From Petrosia ficiformis (lineage: Eukaryota > Porifera > Demospongiae > Haplosclerida > Petrosiidae), in assembly GCA_947044365.1 (NCBI GenBank), contig OX345636.1, positions 6,344,001-6,408,000 on the forward strand: 64,000 nt of DNA, written 5' to 3'. The notes beneath the pieces were generated by a model, which saw only the letters and a list, made by a program, of their open reading frames with translations, did no database searches and was not told the origin of the DNA. Positions 26,331 to 36,840 of the stretch are shown here, one piece after another (the first letter of the stretch is position 1; each line of letters starts with the position of its first letter). The position numbers and the translations under genes are program-made.

Positions 26331-27934
26331 TCATACATATGGAGGAGGTTAGTACCTATATATAACAGTAGCCCATGTAAGAATAAACTGTTCAATGATA
26401 TGCAGGAGTGTTTGACATCTGTATTACACACTGTACTAGTTATGTTATATACACACAAGGATTTTCATAATTCTCAAAATATGTTTTAATTGTCAACCCA
26501 TTGTGTCTGTAAAATGATCATCAAATATCACAATACATTCATACATGTCAACCCAACAAGTGTTTAGGAGTACATAATATATTTATGATATAAATGGTCA
26601 CTATTGAAAAATGTGCCAAGTGGGTGTGTTTAGGTGTGGTTTAATCAATAATCAATCATTACACATGGTGCGCATGAAAGTTGATAATTAGACCTACGTA
26701 TGTACATTATGATGATATAACTTTAGGATATGAAAAGTATTGAGTATAATACTGGTATAATATATTACTTATTATTACTGGATCACATGATCTAGTAAAT
26801 GGTTACATATTATAATCACAGCTGCTGTTATTATTTTCCTGTCCATTCATTGTTGTTCATATTATAACTAGTAATAGGTATATTGAACAGTTGAGACAAC
26901 ATTTTTTACAGTATAACAATCATTAACTATTATGAACTAACACTTACACACACCTCATCATACCATATCTTTTTATTAAAGTATAATGATAATAATAATT
27001 ATTATTAACTCGTGTCATACCAGGATGAAATGAAATGTGTAATTGTAACATACATGTACATGTAACATAACAGGGTATCATAATAATGTGGATAGGTCTA
27101 TCCTGAGTATAGATAATATATTCAATGTTTTTTGCATTGTACTAAATAAACTTACAAGTTCTAATTTACAAGAGTCATGTACTGTTTATCAATAACACAT
27201 TAACCACTAATGTAATTACATGTATTATACATATGATAATGAAGTGACTATATATACATGTATTATATAAAGTACATGTAATTGAATAATATATCCTATT
27301 AGAGGTTATTTGATTACATCATTTACATGATAATACATAAAAAGTAAACTGTGTCACACTGTGAGTCTGATATTTTGAGTGGTAAACTACTATACAAAAC
27401 AATAATAACAGTATCCATTACATGTACTTGTTGTGTTCTACTACTGGTAATATAATGTTGATAAAACCCTTTAGTCTGGTAGTTCCTAAGTGTAGTTGAA
27501 TAACATACTAGGTATATATGATTACAACTATTCTGTTTCCACATAATACAATAGAATCAAGCTTTCTTTTACCACTCATTTCATGAAGAATATCTGGTAT
27601 ATCCCAGAATATGAAATATTGTGACATCATTTAAATAACCTCTCAACTATTTAAAAGAAGCTGGTAATTATCATTCATATTTTTAATCCTCATTTATTAT
27701 GTACATGTATTGTATTTGTATTGACCTCTTCATGATGAGATCATGTAGATATAATCAAAGATTGATATTAATATAAATGATGTTACTGACATGCTAAGTG
27801 AGGGTTGGTTCTGCTGGTTTGTCTACTGCTCATCAGCTTATAGTCCAGTTAGATATTTGAGAAGATAGAAACAGCTGATTTTGAAACTAGTTTTGGAATT
27901 ACATGTAGTACAATGCTATGCTCTTCTGCCATCA
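26331..27934. other. Intergenic, no gene seen
   Basis: AT-rich with TACATGTA motifs and no recognisable coding or repeat structure. Confidence 0.5.
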
Positions 27935-28025
27935 AGGTATCTGGTGGCGTAAAAGTGCCTGACTAGATACCAGAAGGTCCATGGTTCAATCCCCATTCAT
28001 AGTCCATGCAGACTTATTTTATTTT
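27935..28025 (+). repeat. tRNA-like sequence, probably a SINE remnant
   Basis: Contains an A-box-like GGTGGCGTAAAAGTGCC and a B-box-like GGTTCAATCCCC about 30 bases later, followed by a TTTTATTTTATTATTTTTT tail. The arms do not fold into a good tRNA: the T loop would be 8 bases and the anticodon stem is weak. I therefore favour a tRNA-derived SINE fragment over a working tRNA. Confidence 0.4.
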
Positions 28026-28091
28026 ATTATTTTTTCTAATACACATGTACATGTACCTTATGATATTAGCCTTATGTCTAAAGTAAACTAG

Positions 28092-28285
28092 TGTTTAATA
28101 GTACATGTACATATATAGTAATACTTGTGCATGTACATACTGGATTGGATATACATGTACATGTATATAGGTGTTTAGTATTGATGTTGTACAGGTAGTG
28201 TTTAATATTATATATAGTAATACATGTACACACTGGATATACATGTACATGTATAGGTGTTTAGTATTGATGTTGTACTGGTAGT
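28092..28285. repeat. Two-copy ~100-bp tandem repeat
   Basis: Two imperfect copies of a unit with GTTTAATA, TAGTAATAC, a TACATGTACATGTATA core and GGTGTTTAGTATTGATGTTGTAC. Confidence 0.75.
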
Positions 28286-28299
28286 GTATACATGTATTA

Positions 28300-29260
28300 T
28301 CATGTAAGTGTTGATACAAGTCACATGTACATGTATATAAGTGTCACTTTGTTTGTATATTACTTGCTACATGTGATTGATTAGGTGTAAGTGATCCAAC
28401 AGTAGCTGCATGTGTCAGTATACATGACTTACAGCTGGCAGTGAATAAAGTTTCAGCAGTTGTATTCAATTTGTGGTTTATACATGTACATGTATGGTTG
28501 GTTTAATTTACTGGACCATGTAGTTTTGGTATATAATTATAATTATTTTAAATAATGTTTACAAAGAGATTTCTGAGCTAACATGATGTTTTTGCAAACT
28601 TTATTTTATAGTAAGTAGAAGTAGACATCTGCTTGTGACCAAGCTATAAACACAGACAAAACAAAATTAGTATCTAATAGATTACTCATATATTTTGACT
28701 TCCCATTACTATTAGCTACTGATGTGCAGTGATTTCCCCCTGTATTTCCCAATGGTCTTTGTAAATATTTATTATGATTATATATTGGCCCAAACAGTGG
28801 TCTGATGAAAACAACACCAACAGGAATAGTGGATACATTCACACCATGTTTGTGAACTGATCAAATGTAATGTTTATCAAATGTTTACTATTAGATGTTT
28901 TCTATAGTAAGCTCTATTTGGTTGTATTCAATGATTCGGTATATTCCAGTATTTTAGTGTTTTCAACATAGTGGTGCTGGCACAAAAATCAAATTGCATT
29001 CCTTTGATCATGTCAAAGGGAAATGACATTGCATAGAGTAGTGCAACACCTCTCTTCAACTCTTTAGCTAGAACCTTGCATTAATCTTCTCAATAGGAGA
29101 GATGTATATCTGAACTAACAATTTGAGTTTACATAATACAGAGTGTAATGTCATTTCTAAATGAGACTTTAATTTGTGCTCTGAAGTGCCACATTAAGAT
29201 TGATGTTTATGTATCACATGACATTTCACATGATTGTATATAATTTTCATTATACTAGTA
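28300..29260. repeat. Segmental duplication block (host side of the DIRS insertion)
   Basis: 28300-28480 matches 63505-63900. 28480-28930 matches 33320-33440 joined to 34985-35350 (GGACCATGTAGTTTTGG, GTAGACATCTGCTTGTGACC). 29090-29260 matches 38500-38690. Non-coding. The match to 38690 ends exactly where the repeat of the retroelement begins. Confidence 0.8.
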
Positions 29261-29633
29261 TTAACATTTGGGGAATCAGATATACAATAAGCTAAGCTGA
29301 CTTCTCCGGTTACAACACATAACCGGAAAAAGAGGTTGGTAATATCGCAAGGGCCACTCCCCTATGTCATTGACTATTACATGTATGTAGTACAGCAAAG
29401 CATGTTTGTGAGTACCCCTAGCCACTTTAGCATCGCTAGGATGAGGGTACCGTGCTTGGACCAGCAGAGTCGGTACCCCTAGCAAATTAGCATCACTAGG
29501 ATGAGGGTACCATGCTGCTAAACTCAGAGGTAGCATGACCTTACTCAGTCACACCCCCCTAGCCATGTCCAATAATGGCATACCCAGCTAGCCCACACCT
29601 ACATTTAGATAGGGGAGTGTATGTCGGCACCCG
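29261..29633. repeat. 373-bp direct repeat, copy 2 (B2)
   Basis: About five differences from the repeat at 29926-30298 (roughly 98-99% identity by eye). Contains palindromic pieces such as CTAGCGATGCTAAAGTGGCTAGG. Open frames in both copies are the same repeat and are not genes. Confidence 0.9.
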
Positions 29634-29925
29634 CCCTGCCTAAGCGAATGTCCCACTCCTGAAAGGAGCGGAAATTGGAAATAACTAAACAATACACAAC
29701 ACACAACACAGACATCACATGTAAATAAACGGTAGAACAACAAAAATGAGATGACAAATACAATTGAGGGTGGGGAGGGAAAGCTGGTGAATGGAGAGAG
29801 TAGACTCGATAATCTTTACTTGCACGAGGCAGTTGCTTGGTCCTGTGCTCATGCGTGCATGCTGTGAAAGGAGCAGCCCCTCCCCCATCTGTTAACTATC
29901 TTTAAACCTGCTGTCTAAACATCAT

Positions 29926-30298
29926 TTAACATTTGGGGAATCAGATATACAATAAGCTAAGCTGACTTCTCCAGTTACAACACATAACCGGAAAAAGAGG
30001 TTGGTAATATCGCAAGGGCCACTCCCCTATGTCATTGACTATTACATGTATGTAGCACAGCAAAGCATGTTTTTGAGTACCCCTAGCCACTTTAGCATCG
30101 CTAGGATGAGGGTACCGTGCTTGGACCAGCAGAGTCGGTACCCCTAGCAAATTAGCATCACTAGGATTAGGGTACCATGCTGCTAAACTCAGAGGTAGCA
30201 TGACCTTACTCAGTCACACCCCCCTAGCCATGTCCATTAATGGCATACCCAGCTAGCCCACACCTACATTTAGATAGGGGAGTGTATGTCGGCACCCG
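29926..30298. repeat. 373-bp direct repeat, copy 1 (B1)
   Basis: Near-identical partner of 29261-29633. It lies between the recombinase gene and the 292-bp spacer. Confidence 0.9.
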
Positions 30299-30618
30299 AC
30301 ATCCTCCAGTAGTGCATTCATGCACTACACTCCCCAATCAGGACGTACACCCATAGATATACCTGTACTAATTTGTGTACCTATGAGACCCACTCTACCC
30401 AACAACTAGTATGTGAGGTAGACTTACAGCTCAACTTGCAAGTAAACTAATACCATAGGAAAAACAAATTGAAATGTTTTAAATTGTGTACATCAAACAT
30501 AAACATAAACATAGGATATTTCTAAACACAAAGGTTAGTATTCTTATTATAATTGTGTCCGGGACCAGGGGACTTTATTTGGTCGTGAGCCAATCATGAG
30601 ACATTTATGTGTGCATAC
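30299..30618. other. DIRS-like element, 3' untranslated part
   Basis: Non-coding sequence between the recombinase stop codon and repeat B1. It has a short hairpin AGTGCATTCATGCACT near 30312. Confidence 0.5.
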
Positions 30619-31559
30619 TCACCGCTGCCACCCGGCGAGCACTGATGGAATGGACATGAGGCACTCTCTCGAGGTTCTAATGTATGTGGCATAGGCTGCT
30701 GATTTCCACCTGCCTAGTGTCTTAATGAGGGAGTCACTCAAGCCAACTCCTGCAGCCGTTGTAGCTGCCCCGATCCTGAAGCTGTGGCCAGTGTACAAAG
30801 AGGTGTCAACCCTGCGACCTGCAGCACCTGCCGGACTGCTGCGACAAAGTGAGTGCGTGACAGTGGTGTGCCGTCCCTAAATATAAACAGCGGGCCAGGG
30901 GCTGCTTGGCGAATGGCCAGGTATGCCAACACTGAAGTCACTGGACACAGCACTTCCCCAGTTCTGCCCAGGTACAAGGTGACCCCAGCCCCAAAAGGAT
31001 CCGTTTTGCTCTGTCGGAGATGTACTGCCAAACATTGGGGGTTCACATGCGAGTCCACCCGGATATCAGTGAGAGATAGCATGGTACGAGAATAAGCTCC
31101 CAAACTTGGGCATGTGAACTCTCCACATCTCAGGAACCCGAAAAAGGCCAGACAACACGCTGCCCATAACATCACCTTGTCGTGGTCCACGGGATCCTGT
31201 GACCACACTCTGTGAATGATGCGTAGGATATATGGGGTGATGGGAAGGCGCTTCAGTCTGGAATGGGCAGGTAAGCCTCTCCTTATACCCTTGAGGACAT
31301 ATTCCAAGTGGGGGACTGATGACAAAGAAGGATCAGGAAAGCCTTAGGAAATTTGCAGAAACCGGATTGCACTCAAATATAGCCGAATACATTGGTAAGA
31401 TAGGGAACTACACACCAAGTATGCCATAAACCGACATAGGGTCCCTTCCTGCAAGGGAATGGGTTGGAGGTTGAACTGAGTGCAGAAATTTAGGTAGCGG
31501 CGTTCACCTGACCTATATGCCGTGATGGTGGCTGAGGAGATGCCTCGAGCACAGAACAC
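30619..31559 (-). pseudogene. Tyrosine recombinase of a DIRS/Ngaro-like element
   Basis: YR integrase that would insert the element's circular DNA. The N-terminal half (31559-31347) has AYRSGERRYLNFC and LSAIRFLQI. The catalytic half has FFGFLRCGEF (box I arginine), LRQSKTDPFG, GHSFR (H..R), LGRW, and the tyrosine in AYATYIRTS, ending at TGA at 30619. Two lesions are visible: an in-frame TAA at 31344-31346 where the family has a glutamate-like codon, and loss of one G in a G run near 30811 that shifts the frame before GHSFR. All catalytic residues can still be seen across the frames, so inactivation is fairly recent. Confidence 0.85.
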
Positions 31560-31569
31560 TGAAATAGCC

Positions 31570-32147
31570 CTATCCAGGCCCGAGAGCCCTAATTGGGTGT
31601 CTGTTTCACCAACAGGTCCACCACTGACTGTGGGATCCTGGTCTGTGGGGTCTGTGGGAGAAGAGAGGACAAATGAGGTAAGTTATTGCAGGAAATAGCG
31701 TCTGCTGCAGTATTGAGAACGCCCGGTACATGTTCCGCCGAGTGCTGAAAGTTAAAATGGGCCAAGTAAAAAAAAGAAGCACCTCATGAGGTGCAGTACT
31801 GATGGGTCCCTGCCAGAGCGCCTTCTCAAGATGTCTACCACTGCCATATTGTCTGAATGAAAACGGACGTGCAAGCCCCACCAAGTGTGGCCCCACAGAG
31901 CAGCTGACAGCACCACTGGCACCAGCTCCTTGACAGAAATGTCGATTGTGCTCCACTCTGGGGGCCACTGCAGTTGGAACCACCCCATCCCCTGGACCAG
32001 GGCCCCACAACCCCATGATCCAGATGCGTCTGAATATACATGGACTGAAGGAGATGGCAGTGGGAGCAGTGATGTGCCATTCCAATCCTGTAGGAAGCAC
32101 CTCCACCACTGTAGGTCGGCTCTGGCCGAAGCAACTTCAGACAGCTA
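31570..32147 (-). pseudogene. RNase H region and linker of the DIRS-like pol
   Basis: Reads VYSDASGSWGCGALVQG, then WPPEWSTIDISVKEL, VLSAALWG, HSDNMAVVD and SVLHLMRC: the RNase H-type domain that follows the reverse transcriptase in DIRS-group elements. A frameshift in the T-rich tract near 31770 leads into AEHVPGVLNTAADAIS, which is the normal continuation. A TAG (W in relatives) follows near 31590. The reverse transcriptase proper is absent. Confidence 0.8.
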
Positions 32148-32264
32148 AGAATAACTCTACATGGTATTATTATCAAAATTTATATAATTATTAATAATTA
32201 TTCATTTCAGTATATTCATATGTAGTAATATGTTGTATAAGTTATATCAAGTAGTTTGAGACAG

Positions 32265-32905
32265 ACATAGGGTGAAGCACTTTAGAAAGTGCTCAAGCAT
32301 AATCTGAATTATACAGTAAAGTGCTTGAAGCTGTGAACTGCTCATGTAGTTGAACAGGTGGGAGTGCTTTGAGCACAAGGTGAAGCACCCTGAAATTGCT
32401 TCAAGCATAATTTTAAGCACATTTGTAATTAAACAGCGCCCAAAAAGAAATTTCTAATTAAACAACGAAACAAAAAATTTTTTTTAGTGAATTACATTTT
32501 ATAAACATTGTATTTTGAAAAGTCCTATTTTTAATTTGGCATCATTCAGTCCAAAATACCTTCCACCTATGCTAAAAAGTCATGATAATTACACATTTTA
32601 TAAAAATGTTCGTATAACAGTATGCTTACGAAATTGAAAATAAACAGGTATTCAGAAATAAACGGTATTCGTAAATAATAACGCACGCATATACGAAAAT
32701 TTATACATACGAAAAATAAAAATTCGAAATATTTTAGAGAGGAAATATTCCCAATTTACGGTATCAGCCTGATATATGTATATAATTATATTTAAAAGTA
32801 ATTTATAAAACAGTTTTGAATCATTTCTGCTTAACAAGCACTTAATTGTACTTCATAAGCACTTTTAATAAAAAGTGCTTAAGCATAAGCACAAGCACTT
32901 TACCA
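32265..32905. repeat. Element-like region with many AAGTGCTT motifs
   Basis: Near both edges (32270-32415 and 32835-32900) the motif AAGTGCTT/AAGCACTT occurs repeatedly in both orientations, often next to AAGCATAA. Subterminal repeats of this kind are typical of hAT-like elements, but clear ends and a target duplication were not found. Interior AT-rich, no ORF of note. Confidence 0.45.
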
Positions 32906-32929
32906 GAAAGATGATCAATGGTTGCACAT

Positions 32930-33300
32930 CATTCAAATTTAAATTCAAGTACATGTTGTAATGTCATCAAAATATCATATGATTAGATGTGTACATGTAC
33001 TGTACATATGTTGAGGTTCATCACTAATGACTATATACATGTACTATTCTTTATTGGGACTCAGGCTTGTCTCAATGAGAGATATATGTATATGTATGTG
33101 TAATAGTATAATGATAATGATATACCATATAAAGAATTGATATCTCATACAATTATGAACAAGGAAAGGTGTGTCTTAATAACTATAAATCTCATCAAAC
33201 ATTGTTTTGTTTATAATTACATACACATAATGTATATTACATGTATGCATAGATAATAAAGTGAAGGGATTGGAAACGGGCCTTCGCAGGTGAAATATGC
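32930..33300. repeat. Segmental duplication, copy 1 of two
   Basis: Matches 36420-36840 in the same orientation (GTACTGTACATATGTTGAGG, ATAAAG..AAGGGATTGGAAACGGGCC). Non-coding. Confidence 0.85.
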
Positions 33301-33440
33301 TACTTGGAGCTGTATTATATCTATTATATATGTACATGTATGGTTGGTTTAATTTTACTGGACCATGTAGTTTTGGGCCAATATATAAAATAATGTTTAC
33401 AAAGTGTTTTCTGAGCTTGCATGATATTGTAAACTTTATT

Positions 33441-33650
33441 TTGATTCCAATAGCATCTCAGAAGACAAGAAAGTTCTTCGCAATGACTCCTTCATCAGCA
33501 ATTCTCTTCAAAACTTCCTCCAAGCTCTCTAGGTACTGAGTAAGGGTAGATCCAGACACCAAAATATCATCAATGTAACAATGTGTCCTATTTTGATTAT
33601 AATCTGAGCTGGCTTGAAATGGGATTCCCTGATCAATGAACTGTGAGAAA
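33441..33650 (-). pseudogene. Ty3/gypsy reverse transcriptase fragment (YIDD part)
   Basis: Minus-strand frame with CYIDDILVSG (the YxDD metal-binding motif of reverse transcriptase at 33566-33577), LEEVLKRIADEGV and then a TGA. It belongs to a Ty3/gypsy-type RT. The block interrupts a duplicated host segment whose empty form is at 28480-28610. Confidence 0.8.
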
Positions 33651-33664
33651 CACTAACATAGTGA

Positions 33665-33821
33665 GTGCAGATTTTTAACTAATAATGTAGAGTACTTAGG
33701 CTATGTAATAGATGAGAAGGGATTGCATTCCTAAGACAAAAAGCTTGAAGCTATTCGTAATGCCCCAGTACCCTAGAATGTGCAACAGATGAGATTCCTG
33801 CTAGGGCTTGTCTACTACAAT
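33665..33821 (+). pseudogene. Ty3/gypsy RT fragment (VEYLG part), opposite strand
   Basis: Plus-strand frame FLTNNVEYLGYVIDEKGLH, with two stop codons, then KLEAIRNAPVP and QMRFLLGLVYY. In a normal RT this follows directly after the YIDD part, on the same strand. Here the two parts are head to head, so an inversion has occurred. The frame continues after the foldback element at 34328 (NGK.FP). Confidence 0.75.
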
Positions 33822-34327
33822 CAGGGCTGCATTTAGGGGGGGGGGGGGGCATTCGCCCTCCCTAGGGGAGCTCCTGCCCCCCCTAGACTTTCATGAGTGT
33901 GACGTAAAAGTAAATACCACATGCATAGTCAGCACACAGTTCAGCATTTCCATAATTGTCACCATTCAACACTTAGACCAGCTATACAGATACATGAAAG
34001 AGATCAAAATCATTAATGATTACTGATTTTGATCTCTTTCATGTTATATCTGTATAGTCTAAGTCTTAAATGGTGCAATGCTGAACTGTGTGCTGACATT
34101 GCTGTAGTTTTCGTCATACAGAATGACTCTAGAGTAGATAATCAGGAAATACATGGCTAGAAATTTCAACTGTTACAGAAAAATACACAAGTGTTTCCCA
34201 AAATGTCACACAAAGTCCCTTAGTTTGCCAATATGTGCTTACGGCACATGGTAACATCGTTGCCCCCCCCTACGTTCTCAAAAGTCTCATATTGCCCCCC
34301 TAGCTTCATTTTCTGTATGCAGCACTG
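33822..34327. mobile_element. Foldback MITE, hAT-like, with 5-bp target duplication
   Basis: Ends CAGGGCTGCAT (33822) and ATGCAGCACTG (34327) are imperfect inverses. The flanking ACAAT at 33817-33821 and 34328-34332 is a target duplication: dropping one copy restores the gypsy RT frame. Arms at about 33928-34008 and 34022-34097 form a strong internal hairpin around TCAAAATCATTAATGATTACTGA. A G14 run lies near the left end and C runs near the right end. It has no transposase. Confidence 0.85.
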
Positions 34328-34332
34328 ACAAT

Positions 34333-34984
34333 GGTAAATGTTTTCCCTAATCTGGCTTCAGTCCTATATCTATTTATTAACTCTTACAGCACTGAGCTTG
34401 ATTTACAAATTACTTCCCATTTCCAACACTGGTGACTCTATTGCATATATTTTGGCCACCGTTCACTTTCTCTATCCCAAACTTGGCTCCTTTTCCAACG
34501 TGGAGCACTACTTCTACCAACTTGCTTACCGGTACTCGAAAGTCCCCAAGCGCTTTGTAGGATTAAATCAAATGCAGTGCTCTCCCTCTTTTGACTGGAA
34601 CTGGGGCAAGCAAAATGACCCCACTGCATGTTGGTATCAGCTACACCTACGATTTTAGGTTTTACAGCAAGGGAAATGCCTCAGGTACCCACCAGAGCAC
34701 GTGGGCGGGGTCACTGAAACCACAATTTGCCTGGGCGGCAATGGGGATGCGCCCCCTTCGAACCCCCTCAAAACAGGGGGACACCCCACTTTAAAATTCC
34801 CCCCGTACTCGTTATTTAGACCAAAGGGCGGCTGAAAAAGCAGCAATTTTTTAAGCCATTTTCATGGTCTTGTGCCTCACATCGATTATAAGGATTTGGA
34901 GGGCTTCATAATGCTAGGAACACACTGCGAACCATGTAGGGGTGAAACGTCACATATGTGACATCAGTGTTCTAAGGGTTAAGA
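34333..34984. other. Right part of the inserted block, unclassified
   Basis: Starts with the last recognisable gypsy codons and continues with an open plus-strand stretch to 34658 that I do not recognise. 34670-34850 is GC-rich with many C runs and may belong to another element. The block ends where the duplicated host segment resumes (TAGTAAGTAGAAGTAGAC). Confidence 0.45.
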
Positions 34985-35350
34985 CTAGATAGTAAGTAGA
35001 AGTAGACATCTGCTTGTGACCAAGCTATAAACACAGTCAAAACAAAATTGGTATCTAATCGATTACTCATATATTATGACAGTGACCTTCCATTACTATT
35101 AGCTACTGCTGTTTCAGCTGATGTGCAGTGATTTCTCACGTATTTCCCAATGGTCTTTGTAAATATTAATTAATATAATTATATTGTAAATAATTATGAT
35201 TATATATTGGCCCAAATAGTGGTCTGGTGAAAACAATACCACCAGGAATAGTTGATATGTCCACACTATGTTTGTGAACTCATCAAATGTAATTTTTATC
35301 AAATGTTTACTATTTAGATGTTTTGTATAGTAAGCTCTATTTGGTTGTAT
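34985..35350. repeat. Segmental duplication (continuation of 33320-33440)
   Basis: Matches 28608-28935 in the same orientation. Non-coding. Confidence 0.85.
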
Positions 35351-35502
35351 TCAAGTAGATAAGCCTCATATACATGTACATGCTTCATGTAATAATTAGA
35401 GTATATATGGTATTATATTACATCAGGAGCGCATGATGGAAAAAGTAAGAGAGAAGGAGCGTGAAACTCCCACGCTTGAATACTGTTAATTAGGTATTTC
35501 TG

Positions 35503-35763
35503 TTGCATTCCCACGCTAGCAGATATACTATTTTTAGACACCATGTGATACAGCATGGCTTCAAGAAGAATAGATTCGTCGTTATTAAACATCGAAAAAA
35601 CTTGCTACAAGATCTAGAAAGAGCTTCCCACAAGGATGTAGCAACAGAAGCAATCGATGGACTGCTTAATGGAGTTCAATTACAATTCAGTCAATCGCGA
35701 AAGGATTTTGTTGAAAATATTACTAGCAATTTGACCTGCAAACAATTATTGGAAAAGTGTTGA
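35503..35763 (+). CDS. Unknown 86-residue ORF in the TIR element
   Basis: Starts in the left inverted repeat and ends 5 bases before the stop of the facing frame. The product is basic in its first half (HGFKKNRFVVIKHRKNLLQ) and more helical and acidic afterwards (RASHKDVATEAIDGLLNG, LTCKQLLEKC). No family recognised. The interior codons look more gene-like than the AT-rich surroundings. It could be the remnant of a transposase end or an accessory protein. Confidence 0.35.
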   Translation: MHSHASRYTIFRHHVIQHGFKKNRFVVIKHRKNLLQDLERASHKDVATEAIDGLLNGVQLQFSQSRKDFVENITSNLTCKQLLEKC

Positions 35764-35768
35764 TGCTT

Positions 35769-36026
35769 CTAGTGAAGGTACGTCTTTATCACATTAAACT
35801 CAATCTCCGCAGTAATAGAAGTAGCTTCTAACAATCTATACTTCTCAGAACATTTAATAAAAGATTGAAGCTCATCCAACAAAGCTTTGGACTCGCCTCT
35901 GGTTAAAATAATTTTTTTACGTGTTTCTCTCACTGGAGTAACTTGTTTAGTCGTCTCTTGTTCTAAAAGGTTTTGAGCAGCTAGTCTAGGAGATTCTCTA
36001 GGAGTAACAACAGGTGGTATTGACAC
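35769..36026 (-). CDS. Unknown 85-residue ORF in the TIR element
   Basis: Convergent with the previous frame. The first 40 residues are rich in P, R and T (SIPPVVTPRESPRLAAQN), then a predicted helical part (GESKALLDELQSFIKC). The open frame continues upstream to about 36075 without a further ATG (ETVKASIKKTKRV), so the true start may be elsewhere or in a spliced exon. Both facing frames share the sequence after TTTTTAGACACCA because they begin at the inverted repeats. No family recognised. Confidence 0.35.
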   Translation of the reverse strand: MSIPPVVTPRESPRLAAQNLLEQETTKQVTPVRETRKKIILTRGESKALLDELQSFIKCSEKYRLLEATSITAEIEFNVIKTYLH

Positions 36027-36419
36027 TCTTTTGGTCTTCTTTATCGACGCCTTAACAGTTTCATGTGGTGTCTAAAAATAGTATATCCGCTAGTGTGGGA
36101 ATGCAACAAAAATATCTAATTAACGGCATTCAATGCGTGGGAGTTTCACGCTCCTTCTCTCTTACTTTTTTCCATCATGCGCTCCTGATTACATGTACAA
36201 TACTATAATAGAACCCTACCCCTGTCTAGAATACATACTAGATAGTGTAATACCATATATACTCTAATTATTTCATGCAGGCTTACATGAAGCTTTTAAA
36301 CATAATCATTGTGTTTGTTTCAAAACACAATCACATTATAATTCATGAACAAAATTTTAATATCATAACATTATTATGTACATTAATCCAGTGTTTAATG
36401 TACATAATCAGGGAATCAT

Positions 36420-36840
36420 GCACATCATTCAAATTTAAATTCAAGTACATGTACATGTATGTTGTAATGTCATCAAAATATCATATTGTTTAGTCGTCTA
36501 GACTAGATGTGTACATGTACTGTACATATGTTGAGGTTCATCACTAATGACTATATACATGTACTATTCTTTATTGTGACTCAGGCTTGTCTCAATTAGA
36601 GATATATGTACATGTATGTGTAATAGTATAATTACCATATAAGGAAATGATAATTATGAACAAGGAAAGGTGTGTCTTAATTCTTAATAACTATAAATCT
36701 CATCAAACATTGTTTTGTTTATAATTACATACACATAATGTATATTACATGTATGCATAGATAATAAAGTAAAGGGATTGGAAACGGGCCTTCGCAGGTG
36801 AAATATGCTACTTGGGGCAGTATTATATCTATTATACACA
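36420..36840. repeat. Segmental duplication, copy 2
   Basis: Partner of 32930-33300. Non-coding. Confidence 0.85.

Larger units (their letters stand above)
29261..32147 (-). mobile_element. DIRS/Ngaro-like retrotransposon, 5'-truncated and decayed
   Basis: On the minus strand the order is RNase H (32147 down), tyrosine recombinase (31559-30619), then a 3' region with direct repeats separated by a spacer: 30298-29926, spacer 29925-29634, and 29633-29261. This matches the B1-A2-B2 3' arrangement of split-direct-repeat YR retrotransposons (PAT/Ngaro type). The 5' part, including reverse transcriptase and A1, is missing: similarity stops at about 32147 at a stop codon. Boundaries at the left are supported by the empty paralogue at 38500-38690. 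Confidence 0.7.
35424..36187. mobile_element. 764-bp TIR element with two convergent ORFs
   Basis: Inverted repeats of about 125 bp: the left end CAGGAGCGCATGATGG at 35424 and the right end CCATCATGCGCTCCTG at 36187. The flanking ATTACAT (35417-35423 and 36188-36194) looks like a 7-bp target duplication. Inside are two small convergent frames, each beginning in or at the edge of an inverted repeat. No known transposase. A relic with the same CAGGAGCGCATGA end lies at 21334. Confidence 0.85.

Noticed and set aside
27935..28010. A functional tRNA gene
   Set aside because: A- and B-box-like motifs are present but the arms do not pair well and the T loop has the wrong size; recorded as a SINE-like remnant.
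29276..30201. Two 86-codon minus-strand frames with LPLSLAAWYP
   Set aside because: They are the same piece of the 373-bp direct repeat of the DIRS-like element and fall in its non-coding part.
31885..32194. Plus-strand frames opposite the RNase H region
   Set aside because: Shadow frames of the minus-strand DIRS-like pol, which has clear family motifs.
34338..34658. A 106-codon plus-strand frame as a new gene
   Set aside because: Its start continues the decayed gypsy RT segment and the remainder shows no domain; retained only as unclassified inserted sequence.
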